Positions 55,129 to 64,000 of a DNA stretch of 64,000 nucleotides are shown here, in pieces. Positions within the stretch are counted from its first letter, which is position 1; every line of letters begins with the position of its first letter. This DNA comes from Torymus aiolomorphi (taxonomy: Eukaryota; Arthropoda; Insecta; Hymenoptera; Torymidae): NCBI GenBank assembly GCA_036365515.1, contig CM070873.1:223525876-223589875 (forward strand), read 5' to 3'. Under the pieces are notes generated by a model, which saw only the letters and a list, made by a program, of their open reading frames with translations, did no database searches and had not been told where the DNA came from. Position numbers and translations under genes: made by a program.

Positions 55129-55399
55129 TTCTCTAAAGTTGAATTAGTGAAAATTGCTCTACCCATTAAATTAGTAGAAAAAAATAGTAATTTATTAGAG
55201 AATATTTACTATTTCATTAGTAGTCTTTAAAAAAACTACTAATGAAATAGTAAATATTCACAAATAAATTAGTAGTTTTTTCTACTAATTTAATGGGTTA
55301 AAAAACTACTAACGAAATAGTGAATATTCACTAATAAATTAGTAGTTTCTTCTACTAATTTAATGGGAGGAGCATTTTCACTAATTCAACATTAGAGAG
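55129..55399. mobile_element. TA-target MITE with ACTAATTTAATGGG repeats, 271 bp
   Basis: TTCTCTAAAGTTGAATTAG mirrors CTAATTCAACATTAGAGAG. Inside, CCCATTAAATTAGTAGAAAA, TTTACTATTTCATTAGTAGT and their reverses repeat several times. It is separated from its neighbours only by TATA (left) and TA (right). Confidence 0.78.
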
Positions 55400-55401
55400 T
55401 A

Positions 55402-56630
55402 GGGGAAGGCGGGGCATGGCGTGTCAGGTAGGTAAGTTTGGCACCCTCATATTTTTAATATTAATGAATGCAAAAAATGTCATTTTTACATAAACCTAAT
55501 TAGATATGCTTTTAGAATTTTCCTCTATACTTTTGAGATTATAGATAATGTTTAACATTTAATTTAATAAGATTGAAAATCGGTGCTTAGAAACAAGGTT
55601 GACTTCATTTTTAAGTCGCTTGGAGCAACGAGAAAATGATTTTTTTTCTAAATGAGACCAAACCTATTTGATAGTTTCAACTTTTATCTTTCAAGCCCTG
55701 TTTTTGTTTTTTTCAGAAAATCTTTATAAATAATATAATTAAAAAATGAAAATGGTATTAAAATGGGGCATGACGTGGCACCCTGGCGGGGCACGCGTGG
55801 CAGACTCGGGCGTATCAGTGCGCCGCGGCGGCCGCCGAGCGAAGTGATGTAACCTACAAACCAAAAATGGAGCAAGATGGGTTAACAACTACGCAGTGCA
55901 ATAATTTAGTTTTAAGTAGTTTTTAGTTTCAATTATTAGATTAATAAGTAAATAACGATTATTTCGACTGCGTATTAAGTTATAGAGTAGAAAAAACAAT
56001 GGTAAGGAAGGAATCAATTGTAGATACTCAAACTGCCTTTTTCAATGGTCAGGTAGTTCAAATATGCTACATAGATGAAAATGATGCGAAATCTTTAAAT
56101 TTAAACTTATTGTAATAATAATGATAATTTGTTAATCAAACAAAAGTATTATGTTGTGATCATATTTTATAAGAAGGAATTTATAATATAAAATCATTTA
56201 TTAAAATGTAATAATTTATTTTAAAATAAAAATTGTTATGTTCCTTAATAAAAATAAAATTTTAAATTTTCAATAGACTGATTAATTATTTGATTTTTGA
56301 AAATTTTATTATGGCATAATTATTAAAGTATTAATTACTGGAAAAAAGAATTGAAAAATACCTATAGTAAAATATTAAATTTGACCGTGCCATGCGTGCC
56401 CCGTCGGGTGCCACAATCCACCCGCCGGTGGGGCACGTAGAGCATTTTTTTCAGAATTTCTTTTCTGTATTTTATCAATAATTAAAAGAAAATGAAAAAA
56501 AAGTTAATAATTTATTTTATTTTATTTTTTTCTGATCTAATTATTCCGTTTTTGTACATTTTGAAATAATACACGGTTTAGTTGTTATTTTTAATCAAAG
56601 TTAGGGTGTCCCACGTGCCCCGCCCTCCCC
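55402..56630. mobile_element. GGGGAAGGCGGGGCA element, 1229 bp, TA target
   Basis: GGGGAAGGCGGGGCATGGC at the left mirrors GTGCCCCGCCCTCCCC at the right, with TA outside each end. GGGGCACG-type blocks recur near 55770 and 56400. A short reading stretch near 56000-56090 (RKESIVDTQTAFFNGQVVQ) may be a transposase remnant, but I do not recognise it. It is probably a Tc1/mariner-class derivative, by inference from the TA target. Confidence 0.65.
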
Positions 56631-56634
56631 TATA

Positions 56635-56833
56635 CTGTGGAGAAACGATTATGTTGCATGGTAATGCATATCGCTAAGGGTAATTTTCTATTGCCCCATA
56701 GCGAAGAATTTTTTATTGCACAACGTTTCCACATTCAAAGTGTACAAACAAACAAAACTTATTGCTATGGCGTAATATAAAATCACCCTTATAGCGATAT
56801 GCGTTGCGATGCGACATAATCATTTTACCACAG
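56635..56833. mobile_element. CTGTGG MITE copy 2, 199 bp, TA target
   Basis: It has the same ends and length as 54924-55124, with scattered differences (CTGTGGAGAAACGATTATGT). TA flanks both sides. Confidence 0.85.
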
Positions 56834-56950
56834 TATATTATGTCACATCAAATCAAAATTTTGTCCTAAATGGTACTATTCGTCCTAAAAACATACCTGT
56901 ATTACGCGGTGATAAACATTTTATCGTATATCATTTAAGAACAACCCCCC

Positions 56951-57100
56951 AGGCTCATATTATGAAATGACTAATGAATACGAAATAAAGTGAAATTGTT
57001 TACAGTTCAAGAATAAAAAAACTCGAAAAAAAACTCGAAGTCTGCTATGAATAATTTCATTTTATTTCTTATAAATAAATTATTTTATAATATGAGCCTT
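56951..57100. mobile_element. AGGCTCATATTAT MITE in the right arm, 150 bp
   Basis: AGGCTCATATTATGAAAT at the left mirrors ATTTTATAATATGAGCCTT at the right. The left arm of the host element lacks it. Confidence 0.7.
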
Positions 57101-57279
57101 GATAGGTTGTAGACAATTGTTTAAACAACAAAATGAGACGTCAAAGATTCAAATCGAATTATAGAAAATAAAAAATTCGTAAAAAACGGAAGTGACTTGT
57201 TCTTCGAGCAGCAATATCTATATGATTTGATACATAAGTTTTGATAAAACTCGCCTTTGTAAATATAAGTGCAGATATA

Positions 57280-57852
57280 ATCTACACGCAAAGACGGGTA
57301 GACCCAGGATGAATCAATGAATAAAATTCCTGAAATTTGAATAAATGGAGAAGCGAAAATAATCTAGACGAGTAAGGGGGCTGGCGAGTACACGGAGGAT
57401 GCAGTATCCAGCTATAGAAATTTTTTTAAGGGTAGATTTTGGATCTCTTTTTGGGCTGAGTTCTTTGGGCAAAAGGATTCGTCCTAAATTGTAAAGATAT
57501 TTGAGGTTAAATTTATTTTAACCTTTTTTCCATAATATCTCGAAAACGGCTTCATGTGTCAGTTTGAAAATAGACAATTTTGTATGTATCAAATGATTAC
57601 TTCTTGAGATATAAGATATTTAAAATTTTGTTATTTTAAAAAGTCATTTTCTTTATCGCACGATAACTATATAGAATAAAATTAGTACACACGTGTTGTT
57701 ATAAGTTGATAAATTTGAGTCGTTCTCAAGAAATTACGATTTGAACCCCTAAAAAAATTTCGTGTAGATTATTTTCGCTCTCCCACTTGTTCAAGTTTCA
57801 GGAGTTTTATTCATTGATTCATCCTGGGTCTACCCATCTTTGCATGTAGATT
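57280..57852. mobile_element. Inverted-repeat element, about 85-bp arms
   Basis: GACGGGTAGACCCAGGATGA at the left mirrors TCATCCTGGGTCTACCCATC at the right. CGAAAATAATCTA and TAGATTATTTTCG close the inner end. No coding sequence. Confidence 0.7.
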
Positions 57853-57979
57853 ATTTCATACGGATTAGCTACCCCCGTTTCATGTTTCTTCTTTAAAAAA
57901 TTCTTAGGTCTAGTATAAACTCTCTTTTTTTACATGAATCTCGTTTTCCCTACCTATTTGTATTTTAAAAATTTGAGTG

Positions 57980-58510
57980 ATTGAATGCGCCTTCGCCTGT
58001 CCACTTGCGTGTCTAGGGTTTTATACGTGGATATTTTATCTCCTGCCTATTAGGGTTTTGGGTATTTAATTTATTCCATTATCTTTCGCATCTCCGCCTG
58101 CGTGTGTATATTTTTTTACATAAATCTTGCTTCCTCCGCCTCTTCGAGTTTTATAAAAATGAGTAACCAGTAACTTTCCCGAGAGGTAAGCGAGATTAGC
58201 GTTAAGTATTTGTTATTCTGTTTTTTATTCTCAGCAGAGTTAAATTAAATGAATTATTATTTTTTTTACTTTCGTTCGTCCATTCTACTCAATGCATTAT
58301 TCTTTGCTATTATTTTTTGAGAGTACTGCAAGCTGTTTAGACACATACCTATAGCGACAAAAAAGGTTTCAATTACATTAGAAAATCAGAAAAGCAGAGG
58401 AGTGCCTCGCCTATTCGTGTGTTGGACATTTTTTCATCGTAATATTCTTTGATGACCCGCATGCGTGTAGATTTTTTACGTGGATCTCGCTTCCCCCACC
58501 TATTTGGGAT
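57980..58510. repeat. Degenerate copies of the 90-bp dispersed unit
   Basis: ACGTGGATATTTTATCTCCT, CGCCTGCGTGTGTATATTTT and TTTACGTGGATCTCGCTTCC then CCCCACCTATTTGGGATT resemble the 92-bp unit at 4.3 kb (AACTCGCATCCCCCACCTAC then TTGGGGTT). Spacing is irregular. Confidence 0.5.
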
Positions 58511-58605
58511 TCATTTTATTGAAATCGTCTCGTTTTAATAACTATCTTAATGCATTTTGTTGTGAAGCGGGACTTTCTTGCACTCACCTCCTAGTTTAGG
58601 ACTGT

Positions 58606-58790
58606 TGCACGGAACAGCGAGTTAGTACCTTATTGCACGGAACGGCGAGTTAAAACCTTATTGCACTGAGCTTTTGAGATATCGCTTTATTCAATTATCG
58701 TTGAGATAGTCTTTTGTTGCACGGAATGGGCAAGTTATAGTACTTTATTGCATTGGCGTCTGAGTTGAGACCTTATAAATAGGAGGCGTC
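58606..58790. repeat. TTGCACGGAACGGCGAGTT short repeats
   Basis: GTTGCACGGAACAGCGAGTT, ATTGCACGGAACGGCGAGTT, ATTGCACTGAGCTTTTGAG, GTTGCACGGAATGGGCAAGT and ATTGCATTGGCGTCTGAGTT give about five copies with spacing from 28 to 70 bp. Confidence 0.7.
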
Positions 58791-58833
58791 GAAATGTACA
58801 TAAAAAAAGTCGTGCTCAAACTGGTAGTGAATC

Positions 58834-59810
<977 letters not shown>

Positions 59811-60485
59811 GTTTAGTTGATTCGGCCAATGTAATAAAAAAAAAATCCATGTTCTGTTCATGTTAAGACAAAATTGAAAAGAATGTATAAACATACAATA
59901 AAATACAATCTATTTTCTGCTAAAAAAATAATTCCGAACACTTGAAAATAAAATTAGTCTTGCTAAGAGCTACCTAAATAATAAAACTTACTAACTGTGC
60001 CCTTAGCGTCTATATAGCTACACGTCACTATAGCTAATTACGGCCACTTTTTGGATTGATTCTCTTGTAAACAAGTTGGGAAAGTTTGAATAGTACATTA
60101 TGTAACAAGGAACTAAAGTCGCAGATTATTCCCGGAGCATACAGAAGAGTACATATAGTACTTTATTTCCAGCTCCACTGTGGCCACTTTGTAGACTTAA
60201 AAAGTTATTTTGCTCTGAAAAGTGGGTCAACACGTTTTTTATATTATAAACCGAATAGTAATTTTCAATTTACTTTCGCCCAGCTAATGTTACTTTCGTC
60301 CAGCTAGGCAAAAAAGTACTCGGCAAAGTAGGCAAAAAAGGAAATGGCTCCATTTCTCACCTGTTATTCATTTCTCCTTTTTTATTAGGTATAGAAATGC
60401 GTTTTTACGACTCGAAATGCCCAATTCTCCCTCCCACTCACACACGCGAAAAAGGCCCTGTCATGCCTTCGTTACAAAAATACGA
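59811..60485. other. AT-rich stretch without a recognised gene
   Basis: Short frames only. CTTTCGCCCAGCTAATGTTA and CTTTCGTCCAGCTAGGCAAA near 60276-60300 form a small direct repeat. Confidence 0.4.
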
Positions 60486-60489
60486 TGTG

Positions 60490-60720
60490 TAACACGGGAA
60501 GAATAGTATATTACGCACCTAGAGAGGAAAAAACTTGGACTCGCCTTCGGCTCGTCAATTTACATGAGCTGTGAACACTATTTTTCGCTATACCCAGACC
60601 GAAAACACCACATTCCCGTTTTTGAGCCGGGCGGGAATGTGGCACTTTCGCACCCGGCTCAAAAACGCGAATGTGGTATTTTTGGCCCGGGTATGGCAAA
60701 ATAGTATATTGTGCGTAAAG
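60490..60720. repeat. Dispersed repeat family copy 4
   Basis: AGAGAGGAAAAAACTTGGAC, CGCCTTCGGCTCGTCAATTT and AGACCGAAAACACCACATTC appear. CCCGTTTTTGAGCCGGGCGG is mirrored by CCCGGCTCAAAAACGCGAAT. Confidence 0.6.
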
Positions 60721-60724
60721 TAGG

Positions 60725-60840
60725 TTTTTTTAGACCGAGTGTGGGGTTGCAGTACGAGGCGAAGGTGAGCTAGCACGAGCCGAAGGCGAGTGCGTCTGCG
60801 AACCGAAGACGAGTACGGCAACCACACGAGGTCAAATAAT
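60725..60840. repeat. ACCGAGTGTGG short repeat, second copy
   Basis: TTTTTTTAGACCGAGTGTGG and CACGAGCCGAAGGCGAGTGC match 40555-40650, in the same orientation. Confidence 0.5.
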
Positions 60841-61060
60841 CCACTTAGCCCTTGGTACACACCATATTTTTTGTACCGCAAGTATAGATTTTTTGTTTTT
60901 TTCAATTTACTAAAGTGTGGCTAACGTGAATTGGTTTTAACTCAAGAACCAAGATTGTATTAAATATTTTTAGCTTTAATATTTGATATTTTTTCAAAAT
61001 ATCGATGATTTTCTTAAACAATCTTGAAAACTCCATTCAAAAACGATAGTGAGCCTTTTT

Positions 61061-61160
61061 CGATTTTTACCGCCCGCTACGGCGAGCAGCGGGCGTTTTT
61101 CAGTTTTTACCGCCCGCTACGGCGAGCAGCGGGCGCTTTTCGATTTTTACCGCCCGCTGG
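61061..61160. repeat. 40-bp tandem repeat, two and a half copies
   Basis: The unit starts near 61061, 61101 and 61141 and reads CGATTTTTACCGCCCGCTAC then GGCGAGCAGCGGGCGTTTTT. GCCCGCT and AGCGGGC form a small hairpin in each unit. Confidence 0.85.
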
Positions 61161-61199
61161 TCGGCAAGCGATCGCTTTCGACTCTATTAATAGGTTCAA

Positions 61200-61570
61200 A
61201 AAACGCGAAAATCGTGCTTGCGGTGCAAAAAGTAATATACGCACCACAGGAGAAAAATTGGTCAGCCCACAGCTCGTATTTTCCAGCCCCGCCTTCGGCT
61301 CGGGTGGCAATTTACGCGAGCTCTGGACTGTCCAAGTTTTTCCTCCCTAGGTGCGTAATATACTATTTCGCCATATCCTGGCCGAAAGTACCACATTCCC
61401 TCCCGACGCAAAAACGGGAATGCGGTATTTTCGGCCCGAGTATGACGAAAAATAGTATACGCACCACGGAAGAAAAATTGGCCAGCCCATAGCTCGTGTA
61501 AATTTACACGATGTCAATTTACACGAACTATGGACTGTCCAAGTTTTTTCCTCCCTGGGAATAATATACT
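61200..61570. repeat. Dispersed repeat family copy 5
   Basis: GAAAAATTGGTCAGCCCACA, CGCCTTCGGCTCGGGTGGCA, TCCAAGTTTTTCCTCCCTAG, GGCCGAAAGTACCACATTCC and TGCGGTATTTTCGGCCCGAG. This is the most complete copy, with both halves. Confidence 0.65.
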
Positions 61571-63239
61571 AAGTAATATACTAATTCAGACTCGGGTGAG
61601 GTGTTTTCAGTACTCGACTCCGACTCGTGCAAAACACCTCACCTTCGCTAGAAACAATTTATTTTCTCCCCTTGTTGCACAATGTACTATTATTCCCTCA
61701 TATGCGGGAATAAAGTAAAGACGGAATCAGACGCCACTTTTGCCCCGATTTTCAGGCTATAAAGTGGGTATTATAGTAGAGATGGGAATAAAATAATTTA
61801 TAAGTCATATTTTTCACTCTTTCTAGCTACTCATATATAATTGATTAAGCTTTTTCATAATGTGGGGACGTGGAAATGTGTATGTGGCCAAATTAGATCT
61901 ATGGCCGAATTGCCTCAAATTACTTTATATATAATATATGAAAAAATTAATTAATAATAGTGAAAAATATAAGATGTTAACCTACTTTGACTATCATATG
62001 CTATTATCCTTCAGTATGAGTTTAATATTGTTTCAAATATCAGTGTTATCTTGGAAATAAACGAATAGACACATTTATTAAATCCAGTTGTAACTATTAT
62101 GGCTTTTATCTATAGTGAATCAACGAAAAGGTAATAGAATCTTCCGTTATCAAAATTAAATATGAAAATGAAAAATAAAGTGTTTGAAAAAACGTCTAGC
62201 TCGTGGTGATCATTTGTGTTCAAGAAAACGTTATCAAAATTCACCAAAATCACGGCACTGTAAACTTTAAAGATTAAAATTTGCTGTGCAATTATTTATT
62301 GCCAGACGATGATTCGGGTTACGAATTCCTTTCCTTTTTACGCCAATTTCCACTCTTATTAAGTTTGATCCATAATTTGTAATGGATTTCTTTGTAATAT
62401 GTTATCTTCTACTTTGATATGTTATAATTGTACATACATAAATTTGTGTTAAGGGTTGTTCATCTTGTTGAAGATAATAAATATATACATAAGAAAATTA
62501 ATAAAATATTTTCGATTGAATCATTCATCTGCTGATTTACTCAAATTCAAATTAAGACTAAATAGATTTTTCTCTTTTTCTCTTACGTGATTAAAATAAC
62601 GTTATTAATATATTTCAAGAAATTTTATTTGAAACCTTAAAACGTTTACATTAACAAAATAGCAACATAATATATTTCAGGATAATATTCATTCTAATCC
62701 GTCAGCAAGTTATTAAATAATTATATACTACGTCAATGATAAATAAACCTTCTTCCTGTTTAATAATATTAACTGTGTGATAATTATTTTAAATTACATG
62801 TAGCCACGTTATGAAATTGTGATTGATTTATTATGCATAGTAAGTCAGATTGTAGCTGCAACTCATTCAAAAATGAAAATGGCATTAGCATAACTTGTAT
62901 CGTCAACATTGTAAAATAATATTTTATTCCGAATAATTTCTCTGTAACAAATTTGATTTAAAAGTTAAAGATTTCATTGGTTACTGTAAACAATTTAAAA
63001 CAAAGAAATAGAGAAATAGCAACGTTATAACAAACTTGTGTTTCTAACTTGTTATTAAAGCTCCTTTCGCGCGATCACCAGAAACGGTATAGCACAACCC
63101 TACGAGAATACGTAATTCATCCTCCATAAAATCAAGTTGCGAAAGATGAGGCAACATGTGAAATCTATGCAGGCATTGCTCATTAACAAAAAAAACTCAT
63201 AATTGCATATTATATATTAACTCTATCGTTATTTCGCGC
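61571..63239. other. AT-rich intergenic stretch without a recognised gene
   Basis: No coding or RNA gene was identified. A small AATCAGACGCCACTTTTGCC block near 61726 is the only GC-richer part. Confidence 0.45.
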
Positions 63240-64000
63240 GTTTCCCTGACCGGAGCAACCTGCTGCTCCAAAACGAAAAACGGTGCCGTCGAGCAGCCGC
63301 CGCCGTCGCGTCCGTTGCTGCGTAGCTCAAACGAGACGATTAGCGGGCACTCAAGGGTACGCCTCTTTCTCTCGGAAGTGGAAAAGCTCGGCTTCGACGC
63401 AATTCAAATTTGCGCCTATATATATATGGGTCCCATATATACGTGCAACAATCGGTGTCGTCATGTCGCCCCCTTCCCCTTCGCAGAGCACTCGAGCGCG
63501 CGCGCTTGCCTGCATATATACCTACACTTGGCAGCGACGGCGGCACGAATGTGTCCTGCGTGAAAAAAGAACGGCGCGTACCTACCTACCTACCTACAAT
63601 TGCGCACGTACCTACTTAACGTGGATATTAATCCGCAGCTCTGCGGACCAATCGGAGCGCGAGGCTGCCAGGCCGCGCGCCGCCCCTACATCGCGGGATT
63701 CGCGAGCAGTCGCGTAAGCTCGATGTTTTCGGAAAGGGCTCTTCTATTTCTCCCTCTCTTTCTCTCTCTTCGCTCCCCCCTCTCTCTCCATCTCACTCTC
63801 GCGGTTTTCGTTTGTCGTATACGCAGCTACTAGTACGGAGCGCGCGATCGTCGAGACACGGGCAGCACCAGCAGCAAGCAGCAGCAACAGCAGAGAGCAG
63901 CAGCACGGTAGCAGTGAGTAGCGGCAGCAGCAGCAGTATAAGTAGTCGGGCGCTCGCTCGCAAGAGATACGCGTATTGTTTATCCGCCATTTTGCTCGGC
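63240..64000 (+). promoter_or_regulatory. GC-rich promoter or 5 prime UTR of a gene beyond the right edge
   Basis: Composition changes abruptly. The stretch contains CpG-rich segments, CTCTCTCT/GAGA tracts at 63740-63800, CCTACCTACCTACC at 63579, and a CAG/GCAGCA repeat at 63866-63935, then CCGCCATTTTGCTCGGC at the window end. Short frames on both strands come from the repeats. The start codon probably lies downstream. Direction is inferred from the CAG tract and the CCGCCATTTT motif, so it is uncertain. Confidence 0.4.

Larger units (their letters stand above)
54640..57240. mobile_element. Palindromic element with its centre filled by four elements
   Basis: The left arm (about 54660-54921) and right arm (about 56836-57230) are mirror images: GCTCGAAGAACAAGT, GGGGGTTGTTCTTAAATGAT and TTTGATTTGATGTGACAT. 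With the central cluster removed the two arms would meet as a near-perfect palindrome around TA. The right arm also carries a MITE at 56951-57100. Confidence 0.7.

Noticed and set aside
63793..63990. Minus-strand Leu/Ala-rich frame resembling a signal peptide
   Set aside because: It is produced by the CAG/GCTG repeat tract. The opposite strand is better explained as a 5 prime UTR or promoter.

Overview
This window is animal nuclear DNA, most likely from an insect. The case rests on a host gene split by short GT/AG introns, an insect-type serpin, LTR elements primed by Leu- and Trp-type tRNA ends, long TG, GA and AT microsatellites, and an AT-rich background packed with transposons. A parasitoid wasp or a similar TE-rich insect is plausible, but nothing here proves the species. 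There are no prokaryotic operons and no CRISPR array. About 90 percent of what can be recognised is nested mobile DNA.

Layout. 1-1843 (minus) is the 5 prime part of a chondroitin-polymerising-factor type glycosyltransferase gene that runs off the left edge. 2560-5880 holds two foldback elements, one studded with CACGTG palindromes and one carrying a six-copy 92-bp tandem repeat. 5982-6511 is an LTR fragment. 7309-28133 is one degraded DIRS-type tyrosine-recombinase retrotransposon (gag, RT/RNase H, recombinase, inverted terminal repeats, internal complementary region). Each of its two inverted repeats was invaded at the same nucleotide by a different Ty3/gypsy-type LTR element: element 1 at 7392-13258 (plus) and element 2 at 17261-28009 (minus). 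Sequence with matching short inverted ends at about 6512 and 28300 flanks the DIRS copy.

28386-30043 is a multi-exon serpin pseudogene. A large foldback element (30044-34999), rich in CAGGTG/CACCTG palindromes, sits just before where its stop codon would be. 35-43 kb carries a tRNA-like sequence, a PIF/Harbinger relic, several MITEs, degenerate tandem repeats and further palindrome arrays. 43393-49304 is a composite inverted-repeat element whose loop holds a spliced, broken gene of a TE-associated family; its left arm was invaded by a 2.4-kb hairpin element and a TTAA MITE, and its loop by another MITE. 51111-51566 (minus) is a relic of a second TE-associated gene family. 54640-57240 is a palindromic element whose centre was filled by four TA-target elements lined up end to end. 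59020-59810 is an almost perfect palindrome next to a 175-bp TG repeat. 63240-64000 is a GC-rich, CT/GAGA and CAG-repeat tract that looks like the promoter or 5 prime UTR of a gene beyond the right edge.

Working together. Only the glycosyltransferase looks like a live host gene. The rest is a layered record of insertions whose order can be read from what interrupts what. The most notable signals are the symmetric double insertion in the DIRS inverted repeats and a set of foldback elements that each repeat a different short palindrome, some of which share a CCCTA-like terminus.
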